From assembly GCA_002482725.1 (NCBI GenBank), contig DLGO01000056.1, forward strand, positions 1 to 5,787: a DNA stretch of 5,787 nucleotides, in the 5' to 3' direction. Made by a program: the position numbers and the translations under genes. This DNA is from Bacteroidetes bacterium UBA7692 (lineage in GTDB: Bacteria > Bacteroidota > Bacteroidia > Chitinophagales > LD1). Shown here in pieces: positions 1 to 5,787 of this stretch. The notes under the pieces were generated by a model, which worked only from the letters and a program-made list of their open reading frames with translations, was not told the origin of the DNA and ran no database searches. Each line of letters starts with the position of its first letter. The first letter of the stretch is position 1.

Positions 1-105
1 TTACATTGCTTACGCGAGAGGGTTGGTGAGATACCAAGCTCGGCGAGGGCAGCAAATACAGGGTCGATAGTGACCAGGAATGTTCTTTGAAATGATGAAG
101 AGAGA
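1..105. other. Left-edge stretch with no recognised gene
   Basis: I see no gene here that I can support. Plus frame 1 is open from the edge to a TGA at 88-90 and plus frame 2 to a TAG at 68-70, so the tail of an off-window plus-strand gene is possible, but neither short peptide is recognisable. On the minus strand a 33-codon ORF (111 to 10) would begin inside the neighbouring structured element and has no visible family features. A small hairpin, TTGGT-GAGAT-ACCAA, lies at 23-37. No tRNA-like T-arm was found. Confidence 0.3.
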
Positions 106-235
106 TGCCATGAGGGATGAGCGTGGCGGATGGGCCATGCGCGAAGGATGGCAGCGGCTAGCCCGGAATGGAGCGCAGCGCAATGAGGACTAATAGCGGA
201 CAGCCTGACCCGAAGGGGCGCGCCCCGTTGCTGTT
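106..235 (-). repeat. GC-rich structured extragenic element behind the permease gene
   Basis: This is a non-coding block directly behind the permease stop codon. Read on the plus strand it contains GGATG-like words (115, 128, 146, GGAATG at 165, GCAATG at 180), the short palindrome GGCTAGCC (156-163), a GCCAT/ATGGC inverted repeat (134-138 with 148-152), the phrase AGCGGACAGCC (195-205) and CCCGAAGGGGCGCGCCCC (209-226). From memory, elements ending in a similar GCGGA-AGCC-GACCCGAAGGG phrase recur between genes in Bacteroidota genomes. No second copy lies in this window, so calling it a repeat depends on recall. Its boundaries are approximate and its function is unknown. It could be a 3'-end or terminator-like RNA, or a miniature mobile sequence. 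Confidence 0.4.
199..235 (-). terminator. Possible 3'-end hairpin of the LAT-like permease transcript
   Basis: On the minus strand, ACAGC (234-230, beginning in the last base of the permease stop codon) can pair with GCTGT (204-200). The enclosed sequence holds the perfect palindrome GGGGCGCGCCCC (215-226) and, overlapping it, a CCC/GGG pairing around GAA (209-217), so alternative folds are possible. There is no U-tract after it, so it is not a textbook intrinsic terminator. Its place immediately behind the stop codon makes a role in transcript end formation or stability plausible. Confidence 0.3.
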
Positions 236-1655
236 ATTTCTTCTTCCAGAAATAATACACCGGAACACCCAGCAGCACAATTCCCAATCCCGGATAGGCG
301 CTCCATGGCTTGGCGTATAGCAGGTTCAGGCAGAAGGCGCCTGCCATGATGATATACAGTATAGGCACCACGGGGTAACCGAAAGCCTTGTAAGGGCGCT
401 CGGCATCGGGGCGGGTTTTGCGCAGTACAAATATGCCGTAGATGGTGATGATGTAGAAGATCATGACAGCGAAAATGACATAGTCCAGCAAGGTACCATA
501 CTGGCCAGAGAGGCATAGCACAGCGCTCCAGGCAAACTGTATCCATAGCGCAAAGGCTGGCACGCCGTGGCGGTTGTTGGCTTTCATCTTTTCGAAGAAG
601 AGGCCGTCCAGCGCCATGGCCTGGTACACGCGCACACTGCTAAGCACTATGCCGTTGTTGCAGCCAAATGTCGATATCATAATCAGCACCGCCATGATGA
701 TGGTAGCCGTGCCACCGAATATCATGGTGCTGGCAGCCGTGGCTACGCGGTCTTTTTCGGCAAACATGATGCCATGGCCCAGCACGCCTGCGCCATCAGG
801 AGAGCCGAAGAAAGGGATAAGCTTCAGGTAGGCAATGTTTACCAGGAAGTACAGCACCGTAACCACCAGCGTGCCTATCAGCAGGCTCAGCGGTATGTTG
901 CGCTTAGGGTTCTGTATGTCGGCAGATATGAAGGTAACGTTGTTCCACGCATCGCTGGAAAACAGCGAGCCAACAAGCCCAACGCCCATGGCAGACAAAA
1001 GCCCAACACCAGCAAGCTTGGTAAAAGCTACCGCGCCATTGGCTTCTACCTCGTATTTACCCGAATCCCAGAAGTGGCTCATGTTCTCGGCCCATACATC
1101 GGGCTGAGGGAAAAACCAGATGCCCAGCACGATAAGGCCAAACAGGGCTATAAGCTTGGTAGAGTTGAAGAAGCGGATGATCCACTTGCCATAGTCGAGC
1201 CCGAAGCTGTTGATGATGGTGAGCAGGGCTATGGAGGCTATGCCGAGCAGCTGCGCGGCCGATATGGTAAAGCTGCCAATGGTGAGCAGTATGTGCGACT
1301 CGCTGAAGAAGGGGAAGATAACCCCCGTAAACTTGGCAAAGGCCACCGCCACGGCGGCTATAGTGCCCGACTGCACCACGGTGAAGAGGCTCCAGCCATA
1401 CAGGAAGCCGATAAGCGGGTTGAAGGCTTCTTTCAGGTACACGTACTGCCCGCCCGCGTGGGGGAACATACCTGCCAGCTCGCCATAGCTAAGGGCCGCA
1501 AACAGGGTTATAATGCCCGACAGCACCCAAAGCAGCAGCATGTACCCGGGGCCGCCCACAGTGCGCGCCATATCGGCGCTTACGATAAATATACCGGAGC
1601 CTATCATGGAGCCGGATACTATGAGCGCGGCATCGGTAAGTGTTAGTTTTTTCAT
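234..1655 (-). CDS. APC-superfamily amino acid permease, LAT/SteT-like
   Basis: A 473-residue integral membrane carrier expected to move amino acids across the cytoplasmic membrane, probably as an exchanger or proton symporter with the 12-helix APC fold. The unwound-helix motif of TM1, GSMIGSGIFI, is at residues 15-24. The TM6 region, with SSDAWNNVTF followed by the NPKRNIP loop, spans about 230-255. A GCNNGIVLSSVR stretch and the MALDGLFF loop lie at 331-354, and RPYKAFGYPVVP at 420-431 precedes the last helices. The AWNNV form of TM6 and the ALDG loop fit the LAT / serine-threonine-exchanger (SteT) group better than the CAT group. It ends in KKK. The ATG at 1655 puts a short MKKLTLTD lead before TM1, as is usual. 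No Shine-Dalgarno is visible. It follows a second permease on the same strand, with a strong hairpin between them. Substrate cannot be assigned. Confidence 0.9.
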   Translation of the reverse strand: MKKLTLTDAALIVSGSMIGSGIFIVSADMARTVGGPGYMLLLWVLSGIITLFAALSYGELAGMFPHAGGQYVYLKEAFNPLIGFLYGWSLFTVVQSGTIAAVAVAFAKFTGVIFPFFSESHILLTIGSFTISAAQLLGIASIALLTIINSFGLDYGKWIIRFFNSTKLIALFGLIVLGIWFFPQPDVWAENMSHFWDSGKYEVEANGAVAFTKLAGVGLLSAMGVGLVGSLFSSDAWNNVTFISADIQNPKRNIPLSLLIGTLVVTVLYFLVNIAYLKLIPFFGSPDGAGVLGHGIMFAEKDRVATAASTMIFGGTATIIMAVLIMISTFGCNNGIVLSSVRVYQAMALDGLFFEKMKANNRHGVPAFALWIQFAWSAVLCLSGQYGTLLDYVIFAVMIFYIITIYGIFVLRKTRPDAERPYKAFGYPVVPILYIIMAGAFCLNLLYAKPWSAYPGLGIVLLGVPVYYFWKKK

Positions 1656-1678
1656 GTTTGCGGGGGTGTTATAAACTG

Positions 1679-1709
1679 CAACGGGAAGCAGTGTAAGTGC
1701 TTCCCGTTG
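1679..1709 (-). terminator. Perfect 12-bp inverted repeat between the two permease genes
   Basis: CAACGGGAAGCA (1679-1690) and TGCTTCCCGTTG (1698-1709) are exact reverse complements around a 7-base loop. It lies 17 bases beyond the stop codon of the CAT-type permease and 23 bases before the start of the next permease. On the minus strand it is followed by CAGTTTATAAC, only a weak U-tract, so termination may be partial. I infer a terminator or attenuator, or an mRNA-stabilising hairpin, that sets different levels for the two carriers. Confidence 0.6.
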
Positions 1710-1726
1710 TATAAAAAGGAGTTGGT

Positions 1727-3220
1727 TTATACAGTTTTTTGGTTTCTAAGCTTGCTGTGTTTGGCACTATAGCCAAAGTAGATAGCAATACCGATAGCCA
1801 TCCATACGATAAGTCGAATCCAGGTGTCGCTCGGCAAAAAGGCCATCATGCCAAAGCATACCAATATGCCCAATACAGGCACTACCGGTACAAAAGGTGT
1901 TTTGAAAGAGCGTGGCGCATTCGGCATGGTTTTGCGCAATACCAGTATGCCTGCGCATACCAGTACAAATGCAAGCAGGGTACCTATGCTGGTCATTTCG
2001 CCCACTATGTTTGCCGGTACAAAGGCTGCGAACAAGCTCACGAAAAGCATGAACAGCAGGTTTGATTTGTAGGGCGTATGGAACTTAGGATGCACCTCTG
2101 AGAATACTTTTGGCAGAAGGCCGTCCTTGCTCATAGAGAAGAACACGCGGCTCTGGCCCAATAGCATCACCATAATTACAGATGAATAACCTGCAAGTAT
2201 GGCAAGTATGATGGCTTTGTTCAACCAAGGGTAGGCAGGCACTATAACGCCATCGGCACCGGCAGTGCCCATGTGGTCTATGGCTACTGCTACAGGCGCT
2301 ATACCATCGGCACCCATAAAGCTGGTGTAGCTGGTAACACCTGTCATCACGTGTGCGAAAAGGATGTACAGCACGGTGCATATAGCCAGTGATACCAATA
2401 TACCGATAGGCATGTCGCGCTTAGGGTTTTTGGCCTCCTGCGCTGCAGTGCTTACCGCATCGAAACCGATATAGGCAAAGAAGATGATACCCGCTGCGCG
2501 GATAATACCGCTCCAGCCGTATTCGCCAAAGGTGCCTGTGTTTTCGGGGATGTATGGTGTATAGTTTGCCTGGTTGATGTAGCCATAGCCAAGGGCTATG
2601 AACACGATAACCACGGTTACTTTCATAGCTACGATGAAGCCGTTTACCAGCGAAGACTCCTGCGTGCCGCGTATAAGCAGCAGCGACATAAGCACCACTA
2701 TCAGCACGGCAGGCATGTTTATCATGCCATGTACTATGCTGCCATCGGCCAGCGTGGCCGTATCGAATGGCGAGAGCGTGAGCGCATGCGGCAGCGAAAC
2801 GCCAAAGCCATCGAGGAACTTAACCAGGTAGCGCGACCAGCTGATAGATACTGTGGCAGCACCAACGGCATACTCCAGCACCAGGTCCCAACCGATGATC
2901 CAGGCGATGAACTCGCCCATGGTAGCATAAGAGTAGGTGTAAGCACTACCTGCAATAGGTATCATAGAGGCAAACTCTGCATAGCACAGGCCGGCAAAAG
3001 CACAGCCCAGCGCAGCGATAACGAAGGATATGGTAACAGCAGGGCCTGCATTGTTGGCAGCGGCAGTTCCCGTAATGGAGAAAAGCCCCGCACCTATAAT
3101 GGCGCCTATGCCCAGGGCCACAAGGCTGGATGCGCCCAATGTGCGCTGCAATCCGTTCTCGCCGCCCTCCGATTCCTTTATCAGGAGGTTAATATCTTTC
3201 TTCTTGAATAAACTGGACAT
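1727..3220 (-). CDS. APC-superfamily amino acid permease, CAT type (YfnA/GkApcT-like)
   Basis: A 497-residue membrane transporter of the cationic amino acid transporter branch. Bacterial members such as GkApcT are proton-coupled amino acid importers with fairly broad substrate range. The soluble N-terminus MSSLFKKKDINLLIKES is typical of the group. The TM1 motif GIGAIIGAGLF is at 37-47, followed by LCYAEFASMIPIAGSAYTYS at 78-97. WDLVLEY in TM3 is at 111-117. The CAT hallmark in TM6 and the next loop (FFAYIGFDAVST through KNPKRDMP) spans 247-271. GQSRVFFSMSKDGLLP is at 355-370. Length and helix number (12, possibly more) fit the family, and no frame break is seen. ATG at 3220 agrees with the family N-terminus. 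The gene has a candidate promoter at 3274-3305 and is followed by a strong inverted repeat, so it may be transcribed mainly on its own. The exact substrate is not readable from sequence. Confidence 0.93.
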   Translation of the reverse strand: MSSLFKKKDINLLIKESEGGENGLQRTLGASSLVALGIGAIIGAGLFSITGTAAANNAGPAVTISFVIAALGCAFAGLCYAEFASMIPIAGSAYTYSYATMGEFIAWIIGWDLVLEYAVGAATVSISWSRYLVKFLDGFGVSLPHALTLSPFDTATLADGSIVHGMINMPAVLIVVLMSLLLIRGTQESSLVNGFIVAMKVTVVIVFIALGYGYINQANYTPYIPENTGTFGEYGWSGIIRAAGIIFFAYIGFDAVSTAAQEAKNPKRDMPIGILVSLAICTVLYILFAHVMTGVTSYTSFMGADGIAPVAVAIDHMGTAGADGVIVPAYPWLNKAIILAILAGYSSVIMVMLLGQSRVFFSMSKDGLLPKVFSEVHPKFHTPYKSNLLFMLFVSLFAAFVPANIVGEMTSIGTLLAFVLVCAGILVLRKTMPNAPRSFKTPFVPVVPVLGILVCFGMMAFLPSDTWIRLIVWMAIGIAIYFGYSAKHSKLRNQKTV

Positions 3221-3273
3221 GAATCTGGTATTATTTTATTGCGAATAAATGGAATTTAGTTAAAGAACCGTTA

Positions 3274-3305
3274 AAAACTTATCCAACACATATATACATA
3301 ACCAA
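3274..3305 (-). promoter_or_regulatory. Candidate Bacteroidota-type promoter for the CAT permease
   Basis: On the minus strand TTG (3305-3303) is followed after 21 bases by TAAGTTTT (3281-3274). This matches the Bacteroidota -33 TTG / -7 TAnnTTTG pattern with one mismatch in the last base. It would start transcription near 3267 and leave a leader of about 45-50 bases before the ATG at 3220. It lies just downstream of the terminator of the preceding operon, where a new promoter is expected. The pattern is short and the region AT-rich, so chance is possible. Confidence 0.4.
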
Positions 3306-3324
3306 TGAGTGATAAACAGGCCAT

Positions 3325-3360
3325 AAATAAAAAACGCCCTCCATAAAATGAAGGGCGTTT
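3325..3360 (-). terminator. Intrinsic terminator of the nif3/zinc-ribbon operon
   Basis: AAACGCCCT (3332-3340) pairs with AGGGCGTTT (3352-3360). Inside the loop, CAT/ATG (3342-3344 with 3348-3350) can extend the stem after a single mismatch. Read on the minus strand, the stem runs straight into TTTTTTATTTATGG, a clear U-rich tract. It starts 26 bases beyond the stop codon of the zinc-ribbon gene. The U-tract is on the minus-strand side only, so it acts on the leftward operon. Confidence 0.9.
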
Positions 3361-3386
3361 CTCTAAGCTTTGCAGCTGGTATAATA

Positions 3387-4145
3387 TTAACTTTCCGGTT
3401 CGCGGTTGGTAAAGTCTACCAGGATACGACCGCAGTTTTCGCAAGTGATGATACGCTTGCGCTGACGGATTTCCAACTGGCGCTGAGGTGGTATTTTGGT
3501 ATAGCATCCACCGCATGAGTCACGCAATACTGCTACCACACCCAATCCGTTCCTGTAGTTGTTGCGGATACGTGTGTAGGCTTTCAGCAAGCGCTCGTCT
3601 ACAGACAATTTAGATTTGTCAGATTCTTTCTGAAGCAACAACTCTTCTTTGTCCGTTTCTTCAACGATTTTCTCAAGCTCTTTTTTCTTGTTCTTCAGGT
3701 CTTTGTCGCGTGTTTTGATCAACTTTTCAGTTTCTTCAAACACACCTTTTTTAGCGTCTATCTTAGCAGTAGCATCGTTTGCTTTCTTCTCGCTAAGCTG
3801 TATTTCCAGGCGCTGAAGCTCTATTTCTTTGCTTAGTGCATCGAACTCACGGTTGTTCTTTACGTTGTTCTGTTGTTTCTCGTAGCGCGAAATCAACTCT
3901 TTCGCCATTGCTTTGGCGTTTTTGCGGTTGTTTACCTCTTCGTCCAACTCGGCTACTTCAGCCTCAAGGTGAGATAAACGGGTGCTAAGACCTACGATCT
4001 CGTCCTCCAGGTCTTTTACTTCTGCAGGCAATTCCCCTTTCAGGATCTGCACTTTGTCGATTCTTGTGTCTATTTCCTGCAAGTTCCAAAGTGCGTGCAA
4101 ACGCTCTTCTACTGATGCTTCTTTAACAACTGCTTTCGCTGCCAT
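3387..4145 (-). CDS. Coiled-coil protein with C-terminal C4 zinc ribbon (CT398/HP0958-like)
   Basis: A 252-residue soluble protein with two parts. Residues about 15-180 are charged and helical, with heptad-like Leu/Ile spacing (for example LEDEIVGLSTRLSHLEAEVA at 46-65), and should form a long coiled-coil hairpin. The family motif NNREFDALSKEIE lies at 97-109. Residues 211-238 form a zinc ribbon with CGGC (Cys211, Cys214) and CENC (Cys235, Cys238), all four ligands present. Known relatives are chlamydial CT398 and Helicobacter HP0958, which have been linked to sigma-54 and to flagellin mRNA. No flagellar gene is visible here, so that role cannot be transferred. A nucleic-acid or protein adaptor function is inferred. 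The ATG at 4145 lies three bases after the stop of the nif3-like gene, so translation is probably coupled. No Shine-Dalgarno is seen. Its DNA is clearly more AT-rich than that of its operon partner. Confidence 0.9.
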   Translation of the reverse strand: MAAKAVVKEASVEERLHALWNLQEIDTRIDKVQILKGELPAEVKDLEDEIVGLSTRLSHLEAEVAELDEEVNNRKNAKAMAKELISRYEKQQNNVKNNREFDALSKEIELQRLEIQLSEKKANDATAKIDAKKGVFEETEKLIKTRDKDLKNKKKELEKIVEETDKEELLLQKESDKSKLSVDERLLKAYTRIRNNYRNGLGVVAVLRDSCGGCYTKIPPQRQLEIRQRKRIITCENCGRILVDFTNREPES

Positions 4146-4148
4146 ATA

Positions 4149-5243
4149 TTAAAAATAATTTACTGGATTTGTATTCTCTTTACTTAAAAGGAGGTCAAAA
4201 GTAGGAAATTTTTCCGACAGTTGCCTTATAAGTAAATCTTTTGTGAATTGTTCACTCTCAAAATGGCCCACATCGGCTATCAGAATGCGCCCCTCGGCAT
4301 CAAAAAACTCGTGGTACTTGAAGTCCGCCGATATGTAAACCTGTGCTCCCGCCGATATGGCGCGGTTCAGCAGGAAGCGTCCCGAGCCTCCGCACAGGGC
4401 TACTTTCGATACCGGTTGTTGCATTAGCGCAGTGTGGCGTATGCAGCGGGTATTCAGCTTGTCCTTCACCATTTCCAGGAAGGCCATCTCCGGCATTGGC
4501 TCGGGCAGGTCGCCTACCATGCCGCTGCCTACCTGCTTATATACATTATCTAAACTATATATATCATAAGCCACTTCCTCGTACGGGTGTGCAGTCAGCA
4601 GGGCCCTCACCACGGCACCCTCCTTCACTGCGGGGAACACTACCTCCAGCCGCGTCTCGTGCACCTGCTCAAACCTGCCCGCCTCCCCTACTGCCGGGTT
4701 GGTATCCAGGTCGCCACGAAAAGTACCAGTACCAAAGCTGTTGAAGCTGGTTTCGCTGTAGTTGCCGATATGCCCCGCTCCTGCTTCGAATAGTGCCTTG
4801 CGCACCGCCTCGTGCTGCTCATTTGGGGTAAAGGTCACCAGCTTCTTCAGCAGTCCACCCTTGGGCTGCAGTATCTGCCGGTTCACCAGGCCCAGGCGCG
4901 CGGCTATCTCGTTGTTCACCCCGGTATGCACGTTGTCGTAGTTGGTGTGTATGGCGTATATGCCTATGTTGTGCTGTATCGCTTTTATCACCACGCGCTC
5001 CACATAGCTGTTGCCGTTGAACTTCTTCAACCCGCCAAACACTATCGGGTGGTGGGCCACTATCAGCCCGCAGCCCTCGCGTATGGCTTCCTCTACCACA
5101 GCCTCGGTGCAGTCGAGCGTTACCAGCACACGGCTCACCTCCTGCTGCTTGTTGCCCACTATCAGGCCGCTGTTGTCGTAGCTCTCCTGATATGCCAGCG
5201 GGGCTATGGATTCCAGGTAGTCGGTTATTTGGTGAATGCGCAT
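4149..5243 (-). CDS. Nif3-like dinuclear metal centre protein (YqfO type)
   Basis: A 364-residue cytoplasmic protein of the Nif3/DUF34 family, which forms toroidal hexamers with a two-metal site in each subunit. Predicted metal ligands are in place: His64-His65 in VAHHPI, Asp103 in HTNYDN, and His327 with Glu331 in DVGHFESE. The two halves of the Nif3 fold (about 1-125 and 235-364) flank a middle domain of the YqfO/CutA1-like kind, with AHPYEEVAYDIY at 218-229. This makes it the long family form rather than the short YbgI form of about 250 residues. I chose ATG at 5243, giving MRIHQITDYLESIAP as in relatives. A TTG two codons upstream (5249) is less likely. The in-vivo reaction of the family is unsettled, and database labels such as GTP cyclohydrolase 1 type 2 should be treated with caution. 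It heads the operon with the zinc-ribbon gene. Confidence 0.94.
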   Translation of the reverse strand: MRIHQITDYLESIAPLAYQESYDNSGLIVGNKQQEVSRVLVTLDCTEAVVEEAIREGCGLIVAHHPIVFGGLKKFNGNSYVERVVIKAIQHNIGIYAIHTNYDNVHTGVNNEIAARLGLVNRQILQPKGGLLKKLVTFTPNEQHEAVRKALFEAGAGHIGNYSETSFNSFGTGTFRGDLDTNPAVGEAGRFEQVHETRLEVVFPAVKEGAVVRALLTAHPYEEVAYDIYSLDNVYKQVGSGMVGDLPEPMPEMAFLEMVKDKLNTRCIRHTALMQQPVSKVALCGGSGRFLLNRAISAGAQVYISADFKYHEFFDAEGRILIADVGHFESEQFTKDLLIRQLSEKFPTFDLLLSKENTNPVNYF

Positions 5244-5335
5244 GCTCAAAATTTATAGGTGCGAAATAAGGATTGAATCTGTAATATTGGTGTCGAAGTT
5301 TACACTATTTCTAAAAACGTTATAATCATTTTAAG
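5244..5335. promoter_or_regulatory. Divergent intergenic region between nif3-like and lipoprotein genes
   Basis: These 92 AT-rich bases must carry leftward signals for the nif3 operon and rightward ones for the lipoprotein gene. I find no full match to TTG-N19-23-TAnnTTTG on either strand. The nearest plus-strand -7 candidate is TAATATTG (5282-5289), with one mismatch and no TTG at the right distance. A TAAATTTT on the minus strand (5258-5251) is too close to the ATG for an ordinary leader. No operator-like palindrome stands out. Confidence 0.5.
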
Positions 5336-5787
5336 TTGAAAAGCTTTTTCCCGCTCGTTTTACTGGCAATCGTTACCATCGCTTCCTGCGCAAAGCTGCC
5401 TACCGAAACTACTGCTGCCTTCAAAACCATTACCGTACCCACCGGCCCCGAAGACCTGGTGTACGATAGCTCTTCCGCTACACCAAGGCTGATTATTTCC
5501 TGCGGAATAAAAAGGGATGGCGACACCAGCAAAGGGCAGCTGATCACCTACAACATAGCCACCCGCACCACCGGCACCCTGCAAATGGAGCTACCCGATT
5601 CTATCAAATTCCTCCCCCATGGCATCGACCTGGTAAAGGTGAAAGACCTGTGGTATCTGTATGCTGTGAACCACGAGCCCATAGACAAAAAACACAGCCG
5701 CAACTCTATACTGCGCTTCGCTTTAAAAGGTGATAAGCTGGTATTCCTGGAGCAGTTCCTGTCATCTGCTATCAAAAGCCCCAACGC
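5336..5787 (+). CDS. Paraoxonase/arylesterase-like lipoprotein, N-terminal part
   Basis: The reading frame is open to the right edge; 150 residues are visible. It starts with TTG at 5336. An in-frame TAA at 5312 and the lack of any in-frame ATG before about 5585 leave no other start that keeps the signal peptide. Residues 1-18 (MKSFFPLVLLAIVTIASC) form a lipoprotein signal with lipobox IASC and Cys18 as the lipidated residue. The mature part resembles the first blades of serum paraoxonase/SMP-30-like propellers: PEDLVYD at 38-44, PHGIDL at 94-99, LYAVNH at 108-113 and SPN at 148-150. Aligned by eye with human PON1, Glu39-Asp40 match Glu53-Asp54 (calcium ligands), His95 matches His115, His113 matches His134 and Asn150 matches Asn168. 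A calcium-dependent esterase or lactonase anchored in a membrane is inferred, and the substrate is unknown. It is divergent from nif3, with no evident functional link. Confidence 0.78.
   Translation, partial: MKSFFPLVLLAIVTIASCAKLPTETTAAFKTITVPTGPEDLVYDSSSATPRLIISCGIKRDGDTSKGQLITYNIATRTTGTLQMELPDSIKFLPHGIDLVKVKDLWYLYAVNHEPIDKKHSRNSILRFALKGDKLVFLEQFLSSAIKSPN

Noticed and set aside
10..111. A 33-codon minus-strand ORF (MASLFIISK...) with a CICC motif
   Set aside because: It is too short, starts within the non-coding element, overlaps other equally open minus frames and has no recognisable family.
567..1646. A 359-codon plus-strand ORF opposite the LAT-like permease
   Set aside because: It is fully antisense to a clear permease gene, and its translation is rich in His, Arg and Gln with no recognisable domain, as expected of a shadow frame.
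3183..3189. AGGAGGT resembling a Shine-Dalgarno on the plus strand, and a similar one near 4189
   Set aside because: Both lie antisense inside real minus-strand genes and no credible plus-strand start follows at the right distance.
2729..3211. A 160-codon plus-strand ORF opposite the CAT-type permease
   Set aside because: It lies entirely within a well-supported minus-strand gene and shows no family motif or own initiation signal.
3259..3276. Short direct repeat of GTTAAA upstream of the CAT permease
   Set aside because: Two six-base AT-rich copies 11 bases apart are easily expected by chance, and no regulator site could be assigned.
4812..5258. A 148-codon plus-strand ORF opposite the Nif3-like gene
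   Set aside because: It is the antisense shadow of the conserved N-terminal Nif3 domain; the low-complexity Tyr/His/Val-rich translation is not protein-like.
5282..5289. TAATATTG as a -7 promoter element for the lipoprotein gene
   Set aside because: It has one mismatch to TAnnTTTG and no TTG at the expected upstream distance, so it is not listed as a promoter.

Overview
The window looks like an ordinary chromosomal stretch of a Bacteroidota bacterium, probably of the Chitinophagales/Sphingobacteriales side. This rests on three things. Gene starts lack Shine-Dalgarno sequences, and one upstream region matches the TTG / TAnnTTTG promoter pattern of the phylum. The proteins resemble Bacteroidota versions of their families (a Nif3 protein with the middle domain next to a C4 zinc-ribbon coiled-coil protein). 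A GC-rich extragenic element of a kind I remember from Bacteroidota intergenic DNA follows the leftmost gene. The assignment is inference, because no rRNA or marker gene is present.

Layout from left to right. Positions 1-233 hold no convincing gene. Their right half (about 106-235) is a GC-rich, structured element directly behind the stop of the first permease. Four genes follow, all on the minus strand. 234-1655 encodes an APC-superfamily amino acid permease of the LAT/SteT-like type. 1727-3220 encodes a second APC permease of the CAT type (YfnA/GkApcT-like). 3387-4145 encodes a coiled-coil protein with a C-terminal four-cysteine zinc ribbon. 4149-5243 encodes a Nif3-like dinuclear-metal protein. 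A 92-base divergent intergenic region separates these from a plus-strand gene starting at 5336. That gene encodes a lipoprotein of the paraoxonase/arylesterase (six-bladed propeller) type, starts with TTG and runs off the right edge.

Transcription units, inferred. nif3-like and zinc-ribbon form a tight two-gene operon with 3 bases between them, closed by a good intrinsic terminator at 3325-3360. The CAT-type permease has its own candidate promoter (3274-3305). A perfect 12-bp inverted repeat lies between the two permeases and probably ends or attenuates the transcript, so the second permease may be expressed at a different level. The two permeases are probably both cytoplasmic-membrane amino acid carriers, but their substrates cannot be read from sequence. 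The divergent lipoprotein is likely anchored in a membrane after lipid modification.

I did not find an undescribed multi-gene system here. The points most worth a second look are the extragenic element at the left, the TTG-started paraoxonase-like lipoprotein with its putative active-site residues in place, and the conserved but poorly understood Nif3 / zinc-ribbon pair.
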